Source: Geosiphon pyriformis (taxonomy: Eukaryota > Glomeromycota > Glomeromycetes > Archaeosporales > Geosiphonaceae). Taken from it: 64,000 bases of DNA. The position numbers were made by a program, and so were the translations under genes. Positions 11,258 to 24,369 of the stretch are shown here, one piece after another (the stretch's first letter is position 1; every line of letters begins with the position of its first letter). Location: assembly GCA_016748015.1 (NCBI GenBank), contig JAAOMT010000468.1, positions 102,998 to 166,997 of the forward strand, read 5' to 3'. The notes below the pieces were generated by a model that saw nothing but the letters and a program-made list of their open reading frames with translations, made no database searches and was not told the origin of the DNA.

Positions 11258-12124
11258 TGTTACTCATAAAATATAGGAAGTATATTAGTATATAATTTAG
11301 CTAATTAGAAGTAAACATAGTAAATGTAGAATTTTAGAATTCCAGGAATTTCAGGATTCTTGTATGAGGAATTACAGGATTCCAGAATTCCAAGATTCTT
11401 CTCAAAAGAATTACAAGATTCCAGGATTTCCAGAATTTCTGGCATAAAAAATTAAAAAATTTAAGAATCTTAATTATGTATATATAGTGGTAATGTTAAA
11501 AGTAGAAAAAGACAGATCTTTCAGTTTAGATTTCATCTAAGCAATCTTTTAAGTCACAAATATTAATAAATAACTATTTGCTATCTCAATCCACTCTCCA
11601 CTATTAATACTTCATGTTGATAATAATCCATATTTGACCATACTAGAACAATAACTCTTAATCATGACTATTGATGAGATACTAACTTAATTGCCTTGGC
11701 TTATTTTTCTTTGTTATTTTTCCTTTTTTTATTTTCTCTTTTATTGTTATATATTAATTGATTAAGGATTAAGTGCTAAGTTATTAACATCAGGATATAG
11801 TACTGGTAAAAAACCCAAAAATAAGGGTAGATACTCAAATTTGAGAATAGCTTACCAAGAGATTGTCAGCCATCACACCAAAAAAAAAATTGACAGAATT
11901 GCAATTCCAGAAAGTAATGGACAAAACCAAACATTTAAACCCAAGAGTTAACACTTGAAACATTACTAAAAGAAAATCACAATTGAATTTTTGTCTATTA
12001 TACAAAAAACTCAACCAAAATCTTCAGATCACAAAACCTTTAGAAACCAACATCAATATATCAATTAAGCACCAAGTTACGAATTTGTTATTTGCTTTGA
12101 AACCCCAAATAATCACCTGTAACA
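11258..12124 (+). repeat. 5' LTR of Ty3-C (type I U3)
   Basis: Begins TGTTACTCATAAAATATAGG and ends ACCTGTAACA. U3 has GAATTCC-rich repeats at about 11335-11455, as in Ty3-B but more diverged. The primer binding site follows (TTTGGTGTTTTTTGTGAG at 12125-12142), mutated relative to Ty3-B. About 867 bp. The five bases to the left are AATAT, within Ty3-H. Confidence 0.88.
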
Positions 12125-12186
12125 TTTGGTGTTTTTTGTGAGGTATAATTTTACAGAGAACCAGCACCAACAACAACCATCTAAAA

Positions 12187-13960
12187 GTGGCAGAATTAGA
12201 AAAAATAAAAACAAACCATTTAGGATTCGCCAAATCTTTATTTCAGCATTATTGTCAACACTTGGGATTAACCAACAATCACTTATCAGCAGAGTTTGTC
12301 TTTAACTTCTACATCAACAAAAAAATCTCATATTTGTTAGGAGTGTTAGTAGAAACTAATTCAACAAGAAAATTTTTTTACAACAAATTAATTCAAAACA
12401 CCAGCCTATTAGTAAATCATAATTTCACAGCAATTTTAACTGAAATTAATAGAAAAATTGAATATTACATTCAACAAAAATATTTCATCACTTATACAAC
12501 CAAAGGTAAAAAAAAACTACAGACACCAGTAGTAATACTCCAGAAAATACAATTACCTACTTGAAGGAAAATAAAAGTTGAATCACCAATCCATCTATTA
12601 TACCACTATATACTTGGAAGTGTTATTAACATTTCATCACCAGGTGCATCCATCTTAAATGCAAAACCATTATTAGTCCAACTCCTATTTCAAAGTAAAC
12701 AAAAGAAAACAGAGTTGTTAGAAACCTATAGTGATTATTTTGAAGGATTTAAATCACAATCACCAATGCCATTAAGATTTTGATTACTACCACTTCAATT
12801 AGATTTCAGAGCCACAAATCCTTGGGAAGTGATAGAATCAAAAAAAAAAGAAAACAAGAATTAAGAATTTAATTATCAAAACCCAATTCCAGAAAACCTG
12901 GAAATTGAAACTCTGAATATTTGAACTCAAGGAAATCAGAACAATTCAAACCTGATATAATTAATTAACAACACTTATCTTCAGCAATCATAATCAATCA
13001 GCCACCAATTGAACCAATTGCCAAACCAATTCAACAGCTGCAAGTACTATCTCAGCAATTACTGCAACAATTACTTTAACAACCACCACAACAACAGCAA
13101 CAAGTCATAGCACCAATAACATATGTTCTTATTGCCAAATTAGAAAAATTTATTAGCAAAGAAGATAATGTCCAAGTTTGATTTAATAACGTTACCAAAG
13201 CAATTATTGCTAACAATTGGGATAACACTAGAACTCTATAGACTATTCCATACTTTTTACAAGATACTGCCAATTTATGATATCAAAGCTTGATCAACAA
13301 ACCTATTATTTTTGATGTGTTTAAAACAGAGTTCTTGAGATATTTTAGCAACAATAATAGTATTAACTACATAATCAATACTTTTACCATCATTAAGCAA
13401 GGAAAAACTAAAGCAGTCACTACTTATCTAGAATGCTTCCATAAAAACTTGCATCAAATATAAGTAATTGATATGAATTACTTTACAGCATCACAAATTT
13501 TGAACCAGTTCATCTATAGATTATTCAGTAGTATTCTCTAATGCATATGTTCAATACATCCACAAACTCTCCAAAATGCAGTTACCAATACACGAGATTT
13601 GAATTCACTGAACTCAAAGCAAATCATGCCCAAGCCATCAATCTAGTAATAAACAGATTATCTAAATTGGATTCCAAATTGAAACAATTCAGTGATTCAA
13701 TTAATTAGAAACTAAAGGGGTACTTAGCTAACAATAATCAGGTCATATATTAACCACTACAATATTGTGACAATTCCAGAACCATCAATTAGCACCAAAA
13801 TCAGTTATGTCTTGTGACAACATGATTATTATGACAGCAAGAAACACATATTTGTCACAATTGTGGTAAACAAGATCACATCAGAGTTGATTGTCATGTC
13901 AAAATTAATAGTCAACAATTAAAAAATCAATATTGAAACCCTAATTGCAGATTTCAAATC
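12187..13960 (+). pseudogene. Ty3-C gag remnant
   Basis: Starts in the context GTGGCAGAATTAGAAAAAAT; the first in-frame codon is GTG or a lost ATG, compared with MAKSEN in Ty3-B. It keeps NHLGFAKSLFQHYCQHLGL, a capsid-like part near 13140-13560, and a nucleocapsid knuckle CHNCGKQDHIRVDC near 13850-13895 (CX2CX4HX4C intact). Stops from CAA-to-TAA and TGG-to-TGA/TAG are scattered through it. Not functional. Confidence 0.85.
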
Positions 13961-14199
13961 AGAACTATGCTAACAATCTATTAACTGAATCATATCAATA
14001 TCAATCCAATTACTCACAAATGACACAACAACCAATATATGTACTTCCAATCTATCAAACTCCAGTCCCAGTTATTTATCAACTGCAGCCACAAATAATT
14101 TATCAATCACAATCCATCATCACACTGCCCCAAAATTCAGTTCAGATATCCAGAAATCTGAGGCCAAGAATCACACACACCCAACAGAACTGGTGATTG

Positions 14200-14870
14200 G
14201 CAATAGTAATGTATCAGCTAATCCCCAGCTTATTCCAGCAACTAGCAGAATTATGACAGTGGAGTTTGGGAATTGGGTACAGCCAAAACTCACATTCTTA
14301 GAACTATTTAAGTCTTCTGGTTACCCCAGAAGATGTCTTATCTAATAAGCCAGAACCCAAACAAAAGCAGCCACTTATTAACAACATACTGCCAGCAACC
14401 ATTACTGAAGACAAATCACTTGTCATCATCTTTTCTTTTGAACTCAAGAAACCAGTTGAAATACCACTATTCAGTAAAACTGCTCTAGAATCAAAACTCA
14501 TCATGACAATGTATACAAATGCTAAAGTTGATGGTTAGTTCATTAAACTGATCCTAGACAGTAGATTAGTTGGCAGCATCATCACCCAACAACTCATGAA
14601 TCAATTAGATTGTTGAGTTGATTGCACTACCAGTACACAAATAATTACTGCTGATGGGGCAACAAAGACTTTAATAGGCAAAATTAATGACTTCTTCTTT
14701 GAAGTTGGTGGTATTGTCACACCAATCAAAGTCCTTATCATAGAAGCCACTCAGTACTAAGTACTAGTTGGTAATAACTGGCTGTCTAAGACCAATACTG
14801 TGCTCGACTGGAACACTTAAGAACTATAGCTCAGCCAAAACAGCCAATATATTTAAGTACCAGCAACCTG
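14200..14870 (+). pseudogene. Ty3-C aspartic protease remnant
   Basis: The active-site loop reads LILDSRLVGSIITQQL at about 14548-14600. The catalytic Asp is kept, but the Gly of DSG has become Arg (GGA to AGA). The later parts IITADGATKTLIGKI and LVGNNWLSKTNTVLDW are recognisable. Stops interrupt it. Confidence 0.8.
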
Positions 14871-15109
14871 CAGTCATTTTAGGACCACTACCAACAAACA
14901 GCCATTAATAGAATTAGAAGAAAAAGAGAAGAAACCTATCTGGGAAGCTTACCAAGTCTTGTAGACTAACACTAATCACAACAATTTACCATTGGTATTT
15001 ACATAAAAAGAAAAAGAAAAAGAAAAGAAAAGAGAAGAAAAAGAAACTCAAGCCACCATCTTTAACTTGACAACATATTTTACTACTACTTAATTATAGT
15101 CAAACTATC

Positions 15110-15690
15110 ATTAACTCAAGCTAATTTGCATTAATTGTGGCAAGAAATTGTCAACAATAGGCACATGTTATGGCAATGATGAAGACTGGCCAATGGCCAC
15201 AAAATATTACTGTTGCCCATATATCTTTGAATAATTTGGATGACTTAAATGACAAGAAAAATGGGACAATGAATTATGCCTGGCTTGTGGAAAAATCTTT
15301 CTTAATGAAAGAATATGGAACAACATTTCTAGGAGAGAAAAAACATGTAACAAATTGTGTCAATACATGATTCTAATCAGCAATTGGATACACAAAGAAA
15401 CACCAATAGATGCTGTCTGAAAAAGAGTAGTAAAATGCTTAGATAATTATCTACATAATAATAATGAAATCTGGTAAATGGCTCTTGCCAAAATTGAAGA
15501 CACATCAAAAAAAAAAATAAAAGAAATAAAAAATAACCCACCAGAATCCATAGAACTTAATTGAACTCTGAACTCCAATATCATTTTTGACACTATAAAC
15601 CCAGAACAATTCTACAAACATTATCAAAACCTAGCATCTATTAGAGAAAAGCAAGAGCAATATTTAGAACAATTAAATACCTAATTATGT
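15110..15690 (+). pseudogene. Ty3-C zinc-ribbon region
   Basis: The translation contains CINCGKKLSTIGTCYG, then YYCCPYIF, then CLACGKIFLNERIWN and a helical stretch starting MALAKIEDTS. It is the same module as in Ty3-A and Ty3-B and lies between protease and dUTPase. The paired cysteines suggest zinc binding; function unknown. Confidence 0.65.
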
Positions 15691-16412
15691 GATTACTGTT
15701 TGATTTCATATGATTTCGAATATTGTAATAAGTGTGATCTTATTTACAATCTACCAACATGCATGATTTACACAATTTCAAAAGAAGATGAACCAATCAG
15801 CAGCTGTGCATCGAAATCAGAATCAACATTCAATCCTAATTCAAACTTTAACAATGATGACAAAAACAATAGTTCCAGTTCTATTCAAAATGACAATAAC
15901 AACAATAACAATTCCAACTCTAATTCAAACTCCAAACAATATATTGCATTCTCTGATTTTACCAAGAAGCAGAAACTGAAATGATTTAGTAATAATGATA
16001 AAAGTATTATACCAGAATGTGTACATAATACTGATGCCAGATTTGATCTGAGATATCTAGAAAAAAATGCTATTAAATTAAAACCACACTTACACATATG
16101 CATTGATTTTAAAATAGCACTGGAAATCTTAGCAACAATAATAGTTCAATTAGCATCTAAGAATAGTTTAATGAAAAAGTAAACCAACATCAAAAGAGGA
16201 ATAATTAATGCAGAATATGTAGGAAATATTATTGCAATACTACAAAATAACTTAGAAAAAACTTACATCATCAAGCCAAACAAAAAGATAGCACAAACAA
16301 TATTTCTGCCTCTGATTAAAATAGCTCAATTAGTATCAATGGGAAACAAAAAAAAATTAGTAATTACAGTTAGAAGGATTAGTAGATTTGAATTAACAGA
16401 GAGAATAGACGT
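15690..16412 (+). pseudogene. Ty3-C dUTPase-like domain, 5' part, cut by insertion of Ty3-D
   Basis: A third Cys motif (CDYCLISYDFEYCNKC) and an Asn/Ser-rich linker are followed by DARFDLRYLEKNAIKL (motif 1 region), LASKNSLMKK (2), GIINAEYVGNIIAILQN (3), NKKIAQTIFLPL (4) and VRRISRFELTERIDV (5). The domain stops at the Ty3-D LTR at 16413. The remainder resumes at 26090. Confidence 0.8.
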
Positions 16413-17384
16413 TGTTACCAGTAAAATTTTAGCTATTCATTAGCATAAAATTACCCTCATAACTCCTATTATTAATTAGCATATACAATTATCATTTCAA
16501 TTATTATCTATTATTTAATCAAATTAGCAATTATTATCATTCAACCAATAATTCAATTTGTATCATAGAAATTAAGATAATTAAATTACACAATACCCTG
16601 AACTATTTAACATAGTCAAAATTCGCCAAAATTAATGAAAATTGGCCGAAATAATCAATAGTTCAATAAAATAACTTGTAGTTTACTAAAATGTATCTTT
16701 AATTCATCCAAATTGTAGTAAAGAGAAAAGTGCAAGTTTAAAGACTAGTACTACAACAAATTGTATAAAAAAAGAGCTTTTCTCTTCAAAAAAATGTATC
16801 TTCTCATAGTATCTTACTATAGTATCTTACTTTAGATATCTTAATTGAAACAAATCACTTTTTACACATCTCAAATAAAAATTAAATGTTCAAAAACCAA
16901 ATCTTTAAAATTATTACACTTGAAATTCTCTCAATACAATTAACGTTTTGAAATTGATTAGCTACCAATTTCAATAAACTGTTAATGACTTCAGACCTGG
17001 ATAGAAAACGTTTCTCTTAACAATTCTATTTTCTTTTATATTTTTTTTATTTTTCTTTACTTTTCTTATTATAATCATTAAGATAGTTTACAGACGAGAT
17101 TTCTGTAGAAAAGTTGACTTTTACAGCAAAGTAATTACACATTTTTAGTGAGCTTTCAAATGAGCAATTTTTGGGAAAGAGTTGACATTTACTACAATGT
17201 AACTACACAAAGTAACTGGCACAGAATTGGCCATTCTACTTATAAGCCCAGTAGTTCAAATTATAGAAGATAATTTGAAGATAAATTCAGTTACTGGAGG
17301 TCTAACTACTTCCTGAAAATGTGAATTCACAGTAAATCAATATTAACAATATCCAAAAAAAGAGACCAAAAACCTCTGGTAATA
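16413..17384 (+). repeat. 5' LTR of Ty3-D
   Basis: Begins TGTTACCAGTAAAATTTTAG; ends CTCTGGTAATA, expected to be GGTAACA, so the terminal CA has become TA. A run of spaced GCCAAAAT/GCCGAAAT motifs lies near 16623-16720. The primer binding site follows at about 17387 (TGGTGTTCATC). About 972 bp. Very similar to the LTR at 25117-26085 and the solo LTR at 43595-44567. Confidence 0.9.
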
Positions 17385-17429
17385 TTTGGTGTTCATCTAT
17401 AAAAATAACACAGCAATAACAAATTCAAA

Positions 17430-18900
17430 GTGGCAATTACACCAGACATAACAACTTAAGAGTATTATCAGTCAATTTACACCCATTGCAAGCAGAAATT
17501 CAACATTCCAAATGGAATTGAAATTGTCAAAAAGACACTTTACCAGTATATTAAAAACTGCATCAACAATTATCTTCTTAGAAATTACAACATTTCAGAA
17601 GTTAGAAGCAATTTCTATAATAATTTAGTGCACTATATACAGTTGAAAACTGAAAACTTTAATAGTAAAACACTTGCCACCTACTTCCAAGAACTTAATT
17701 TTAACATTATCAAGTATTGTGAAGAAACATATCTAGTACAGTCTAAATACTCTATTGACTTTGAATTAGAGACAAAAACAAACAACAAAGACAAACAAAA
17801 CTAAAACAACACTCAAGTACCACTTCAAATACTTCAAAGACACCAAAGACAACTACCAAACACTTACAAACATCTGAACAAAGAACTAGTGTCAAATTAC
17901 CACTTTCTATTACTCCATTTCTAATTTTACTTACTTGATTACAAGTACCAAATTTACTACTGAACCATTTCTCCAGACCAGAAAATTTTCAGTCACCTAA
18001 AAATCCTATTCAACAACAGGAACCAATATCAACCAGCACTAATCTTCTTGATTACTTACAGGAAAACAAAAGTAATTATTCAAAAAACTTAGAAAATGAA
18101 TCAAAACCAGAAGAAATTACAGAAAATGAAGAAGAAATAACAACTGCTTACATTATAAAGATTCCAGAATTTACTGAAGAAAATAATAATACCAGCTTTC
18201 AAGAATGGCTTGACAAAGTTCAAAAAGCAGGAGATGCAAATGGTTGGAATACAGCAAAAATGCTCAAAACAATCTCATATTTTCTCCAAGGAACTGCAAA
18301 AGAATGGTTTGAAAACTTAGAACTATTTGAAAACTGGCAAGCATTCAAAAATGCTTTCTTACAACAATTTACCAACAACAATACCTCTATTATTCTCTGC
18401 AATTGCTTTCACAATATCAAACAAAAAACATCTAAAACTGTTATAACTTATTTTGAAAGATTAAACAAACTTCTTTGACAAATTTGACAATTAGAAACCA
18501 ATGAATACTATTTTAATGCCCAGATTTTGGATCAGTTTATAGCAGGATTAAAAGACAAGTTAATTAAGAAAGTTTGTCCACATGCCCCAGAAGACTTAAC
18601 AACAGCCATTAGACATGCAAAGAACTATGAAATGGCAATGGAAAAAGCAAACCATACCAAACTTGTGAATCTTGCTATTAGAGAAACCAGCTTAGCAACT
18701 GAAGAAAAAATTGACCAACTTACAAAGAAGGTTGAGAACTATTTCACTAACCAGCAACAACCACAAAGATATTAGCCACCACAATGATAAAACCAAACCA
18801 ACTACTTATTATTATCAAACAGTCAAAACCAAAGTTGTCATTATTGTGGGATTCTAGAACATTGGAAACAAAATTGCAGAAAGCTACAAAGAGACCAACA
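17430..18900 (+). pseudogene. Ty3-D gag remnant
   Basis: A gag/capsid core lies at about 18190-18470 (FQEWLDKVQKAGDANGWN, FLQGTAKEWFENL, WQAFKNAFLQQF), typical of retrotransposon gag, followed by DQFIAGLKDKLIKKV. The knuckle CHYCGILEHWKQNC at about 18836-18877 keeps CX2CX4HX4C. Stops lie at 18476 and 18773 and elsewhere. No clear initiator ATG is left. Confidence 0.85.
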
Positions 18901-19239
18901 AAACAAGAGTAATTAGCATTATTTTTCAACATAGCAATTTCATTACCAGCTTCCACCACCAGTCTACTATTCTTTAAGATTCCAACAGCAGAACAACTAC
19001 TATCAGCCTACCCCATAGTAGCAATATTAACAACCTCTACCAATCCAATAGTATCAACAACCACCTACACAACAATACCAAGTATCTGCCCAAAAATTGG
19101 TTCAACAAAACCAATTCACACCTCAAAATCAATTTTAGAATAACAATAACAGAATCAACCCAAACAACCAGTTAGTTCTCCGAAATTCTGGTCAGCAAAG
19201 ACCCAATCACTATTACATTCAACCCAATTATCTTACAAT

Positions 19240-19790
19240 GACTAAAAGATAAAATTTTCAACAAACTGCACTTTCTGAAAGTAAAGTTGCAGCACCAAGA
19301 TTAAACTCTTCTAACAATACTATTTTACAAGTCCAAATTGCCCAAAATACCAATCTTTTAGATATATTTTCATTCGAATTTAAAGCAAATAAATTACCAT
19401 TCTTGTTTAGCAATACAGCAATCAATAAACAAAAAGCAATCACAGCTATATATATAGAAACTGAAGTAGAAGGAAAACCAATTTGGTTAATTTTAGACAG
19501 TAGATCAGCTGGAAGTATTATCATTTACCAGTTAATATAATAGCTTCAAAGAACTGTTGACAGACCAGCCCAAACTGTAATTGTTATAACAGATAATATG
19601 AAAAAAACACCAATAGGAAAAATTAACAATTTTCTATTTACCATTAATAGAATTATCATTCCAGTCAAAGTTCTAATCATAAATACACTCCAATACTAAG
19701 CTCTTGTCAAAAATGATTGGTTTCTCAAGGCCAATACAAATTTAGATTGAAAAACCCAGAAATTGAAAATTTTATATTAGGAACAATATA
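19240..19790 (+). pseudogene. Ty3-D aspartic protease remnant
   Basis: Reads WLILDSRSAGSIII at about 19485-19530. The catalytic Asp is present, but Gly in DSG is Arg, the same change as in Ty3-C. Further on come TPIGKINNFLF and a LVKNDWFLKANTNLD-like strand. Several stops. Confidence 0.8.
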
Positions 19791-20009
19791 CCAGAATATC
19801 TGCCACCTGTAATACTTTTAATAAAAAATCTGAAAAAGCCCTAGTATTCGAATTTGAAGAAGAGAAAAAACTACCAATTACTGAAACCTTTATGGTTCTT
19901 GAATTACCATCCAATTGGGCTGAAAAAACAGAACAAAAAATCTTAAAAAAAACCAAAGAATGAAATGTAGTTAGATATTTCACACCAGAACTACAGAAAC
20001 AACCACCTT

Positions 20010-20640
20010 ATATCTCACTCAAATGCAAAAATTGCAACAAAAAACTTTTATCAATGAGAACATGTATTTCTCCAGAAGAGGAATATGAAATTCGCATCTA
20101 CTACTTTTGCAAAGCATGCCATAAAAAACAATTTAGATATCTCAAAAGAAATAGAAAATGAGACAACACTCCTTGTCTTACATATAGAGATATGCTATCA
20201 GAAAAATACAACTGGATTGATGTTGCAATAAAAAAAGAAGTATGTGATCAAACCTGCTAATATGCTTTATCAATTTTGGAAAAAGTTAAAAAAGGAACAC
20301 TTTTTGATGTAGCATACAATAGTGCTCTCAAAAAACTTTACTACTATCCTCATAATGCTAAAATGATCTTTGATTTAGCAATGGCTTTAATTAATAGAGC
20401 CACACAGGAAGATGTCCAACAAATAAAAGAAGCTGAGTACATTGAATACACAATGGAATTAACTGGATTCAACTATGAAGATAAAGTAGAGGCATACCAC
20501 CAAATTGCAAGTCACACATACCCAACCCAAAAAGCTCAAATTTAACAATTAGAGCAAATGAACATTTAATTGTGTAAAAAATGCATTATGTTTTGTGATA
20601 ACAAATGGTGTTCAAAATGCTATGCTCTTAGCATTTTCCT
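20010..20640 (+). pseudogene. Ty3-D zinc-ribbon modules
   Basis: First ribbon: CKNCNKKLLSMRTC, then YYFCKACHKKQF. Then a helical block (20276-20545, ending YHQIASHTYPTQKAQI). Then a compact motif CKKCIMFCDNKWCSKC at about 20570-20620. The last one aligns in position with CDHCLILCDFQYCNEC of family 1, so the module arrangement is conserved across both families even though the sequences have drifted. Confidence 0.7.
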
Positions 20641-20689
20641 GCCCAGTAAAAATAACCAGAAGGAAATTGAATTTGGGAAACTGGAAACA

Positions 20690-21405
20690 AAAGAAGAAAT
20701 TGCAACAACACTAATCTATTTTACTGAAAACCAGCCTGCTATACAACTTAAATACTTTGACAACAATGAATAAGGAATAAAACCAGAAAAAGTCCATAAA
20801 ATTGATGTAGAATACAATCTCAAATATTCTGGCAAAAACACTTTGGTTTTTTAACCAAAATCTTTAACCAAAATCAATCTCAGAATTGTTCTTGAAATAC
20901 CACCAGGAGCAATGGTACAAATTGCTTTTCAATTATCATTGGCAAGCAAAGGAATCAACATCAGAGGAAGAGTTATAGATACAAGATATACTGGAGACAT
21001 CACTGTTATGCTACAAAACAAAACTGAGAAACCATTCAAAATAGAACATGCTAAAAAGATTGCTCAAGCAATTTACTTATTCTTAATCAACATTTCGAGT
21101 TTACAATCAGTTAAAAACAGAGAACAATTGGGAAAAAGTGAAAAAAGAACTCAAGATTTTGGTTCAACTGGACAATTTACAGTGTCAGTAAACATAGTTC
21201 TTAATGCACAGAATGAATCTCACCAGATTCTTCAACTTCTCCAACCAATTACTATTTCACCTTTTGGTGAACATCACGAAATTTACACTTGCTCAAAACC
21301 CACCACTACCCAACAAATCTTTGAATTCAATAAACCAATCTGTTTAAAGCATGAAATCTCAATCTCAAACGTTTATATTCCCAAAAAAATGAAAAAATTT
21401 TGAGT
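20690..21405 (+). pseudogene. Ty3-D dUTPase-like domain
   Basis: Contains VEYNLKYSGKNTLVF (motif 1 region, decayed), MVQIAFQLSLASKGINIRG (motif 2 region), GRVIDTRYTGDITVMLQNK (motif 3, with the YxGD/E core intact), AKKIAQAIYLFLI (motif 4) and RTQDFGSTGQF (motif 5). Motifs 3 and 5 are closer to cellular trimeric dUTPases than those of Ty3-A and Ty3-B. Members of that family hydrolyse dUTP to dUMP; whether this one did is inference. It lies between the zinc ribbons and RT. A stop at 20771 and one in motif 1 break it. Confidence 0.82.
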
Positions 21406-21639
21406 TATATTTTACAATCCCAATAATTACTCTATTGTCTTATTGAATAAATTAGAGATTGGAATTATACACAGCAATATTTTCCAAGATAAAAATCCTC
21501 AAATTGTCTTTAATTTTATCGAAATTATAAAACATACACTACTTCCAAATCCAAACATCATCCCTACTATTGAAAACTACTATTTTTTAGAAGAAAAACT
21601 CTTTTAAATCAACATGGGTTCCTTACAACTTTAACAACA

Positions 21640-22480
21640 AAGACAATTGAAACAGTTAATAGCTGAATTCACTGACATATTTGCAAAAAACAACAATAAT
21701 CTTGAAAAAACTGATATTGTTTAACATCAAATTCACACAAGAGATGCTCCACTGAAATGTCAACAAGCTTATTAAGTGCCACCTGCCAGCCACCAATTCA
21801 TTAGGGAAGAAATTCAAAGAATGCTCAATAATAGATTGATTCAATCATTAAGAAGTCCTTAGGCCTTACCAGTAGTTCTTGTTAAAAAGAAAAATAGAAA
21901 AATCAGATTTTGTGTTGACTATTGCCAACTGAACAGTGTGACAATTGAAGATGCCTACTCTCTTCCAAGAATTGATGACATGCTAGATGCTTTAGGAAAA
22001 GCTAAGTTCTTCTCAACTTTAAACTTGGAAAATAAATACTGGCAAGTCGAAATGAACCTAAAAGATCAACCCAAAACAGCATTTACCACTCAAGAAAAAA
22101 ACTATGAGTTCAATGATATGCCTTTTAGACTCTGTAATGCATTAGCAACATTCCAATGACTTATGAATGTTGTATATAAAGAACTCTTATGGCAATTAGT
22201 AGTTGTCTATCTGGATGACACTAATGTGTACTCACCAAGCTTTGAAGCTCATCTTATCTATCTGCAAGAAGTTTTTCAATAATTATAGAAAGCAGATTAA
22301 AGTTGAACATTGAGAAATATTACTTTAGAAAAACAAGTTTAATTTTTTTTGGACACATTGTTAGCAAAGATGAAGTCAAACCAAATCCTGGAACAATCAG
22401 TGCTGTTAAAAACTTTTAAATACCTAGAAATACCACAGAGCTATAAGGATTTGTAAGATTAGTCTTCTACTATTGAAAAT
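21640..22480 (+). pseudogene. Ty3-D reverse transcriptase
   Basis: Recognisable through RFCVDYCQLNSVTIEDAYSL, FFSTLNLENKYWQVEMNL, NDMPFRLCNALATFQ and VVVYLDDTNVYS. The YLDD box (22208-22219) is intact. The usual MPFGL reads MPFRL (G to R). Stops at about 22157 and around 22280-22450. Confidence 0.88.
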
Positions 22481-22489
22481 TCATAAAAG

Positions 22490-22990
22490 GATTCTCAAAG
22501 ATTGCCAAACCACTCAACTATCTCACCAACAAAAACATGTCATATCAATGGACTAAAGAACAACAAAAAGCTTTTAACACCCTCAAAACAAAATTAACAA
22601 CAGCTCCAGTTTTTGTCTACCCAAATTTCAACAAACAATTCCAACTAGTCACTGATGCTTTACATATAGCTTTTGGTATCATCTTGTCACAATTGGATGA
22701 AAATGGCCAGAAGCAAGTTATTGCTTATGCCAATAGAACACTCAAGCCAACAGAACTCAAATATGGTTCAACTAAATTAGAAGCTGCTGCAGTCATTTGG
22801 ACTATTAAACATTTTCAACAATATTTGAAGAATAAAAAAAAATTTGACATCATAACTGACAATATTGGCCTCAAATGGCTTAACAAAAAAAAACTGAACA
22901 AAGTACCAAACAGTCTCAATGAAATGATTTCCTAGCAGCCTACAAATATATTGTATATTACAAACCAGAAGAACTACACATCAATATTAA
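22490..22990 (+). pseudogene. Ty3-D RNase H domain
   Basis: The open block 22537-22935 reads YQWTKEQQKAFNTLKTKL, FQLVTDALHIAFGIIL (first acidic residue in TDA), VIAYANRTLKPTELKYGSTK, then LEAAAVIWTIKHFQQYL (Glu) and FDIITDNIGLKWL (Asp). The three acidic residues of a gypsy RNase H are therefore readable. It ends at a stop at 22933. Confidence 0.85.
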
Positions 22991-23129
22991 CAGTTTTTCA
23001 AGAATGAGACAAAATTAATACTAACAACAATTCCATCACAACTATCAATATTAACAAAACTAACCAAACAACAATAGATCTCAGAAATTACAACAACATC
23101 AAAAACTATTTGGAGATTCTTATCATGTC

Positions 23130-24220
23130 AGAAAATTGGTCTCCAAGTAAAAAACATTGATTACAATACCAATCTAAACAATATTTCATACACCATAATA
23201 AAATCTATTACAAAAATCACAGAAATTCAAATCAATCATTCAGATTAGTACAAAAAAACAAAAAAAAAACAATTTTATACAACATATACACAGATCCTTC
23301 TTCAGCACACTTAGGAAGAGATGGAACAATTTAAAGAACTCTTAAACATTACTTTTGGTCTCATATTCAAAAAGACATTCGACAATATGTAGAATTTTAT
23401 GATAGTTGTCAAAGAAAAGAAGGAACTTGCTCCACAGAATCTTTAAATCCAATCAAAGTTAGACAATTTTTTGACAAAGTTGGAATTAATTTAGTCAGAC
23501 CATTACCTATCACAACCCAAGGAAATCGTTATATTGCAGTTGCAGCAGATTATCTTACCAAATAGTCTGAAGCTAGAGCCATTTAAAGAACAAATGCAAA
23601 ATCAATAGCAAATTTTATCTATAAAGCCATTATTTGTAGACATGGATGCTCAATTGAACTTTTATCTGATCAAGGAACACATTTTGTGAACAATTTGATA
23701 CAAGAAATTTGTAAATGATTCAATGTCAAAAGACCTCTATTATTACTTTATCACCCTCAAACAAATGGATTTGTAGAATCTTTCAACAGAATATTGTGTA
23801 AATCTTTAGCCAAAATCTCAACAAATTTTGAGCAAGAATAAAATATCTTTATTCTATTAGTGTTACTAACATACAGAACACTAAAACAAGATACTATGAA
23901 ACACACACTATTTGATCTTACTTATAGAAAAACAGCAATATTACCAATTAATTTCATAGTAAAAACATACTCAGTGCAACCAATCAATGAAAAAAACTTT
24001 CAAGAAACACTCCAAAAAAGAGCTTACACTTTTCTTAGTACACTGGAAGAAAAAAAACACATAGCAGCCATTCATATTGAAAATTCTCAAGCTTTACAAA
24101 AAAAAAGACATGACAACAAACTGCCACCAGTTACCAATAAATTTAAAGTTGGAAATAAAGTTTTCTTACACAAAACTAAGGCTGAAAAACAATGGAGTGA
24201 GAAAATTTGAACATAAATAA
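23130..24220 (+). pseudogene. Ty3-D integrase
   Basis: Zinc finger part: SSAHLGRDG, then VEFYDSCQ. Core: FDKVGINLVRPLPITTQ, AADYLTK (Asp), ELLSDQGTHFVNN (Asp) and YHPQTNGFVESFNRIL (Glu), so the DDE triad is kept. Tail: LLTYRTLKQDTMKHTLFDLTY and DKLPPVTNKFKVGNKVFL-like segments. Internal stops remain, for example at 23564, 23586 and 23718. Confidence 0.88.
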
Positions 24221-24369
24221 GATAGATTATTTTATATCCACAAAATTCTAGACAATAGATCATACAAGTTAAGACTTGATAACAAAATACTAGCAAAAAT
24301 TGCACATGGAGATCAATTAAAATACTATTATTCCAGAAACAATACTGAATCATTAATTCTACAAATTGG

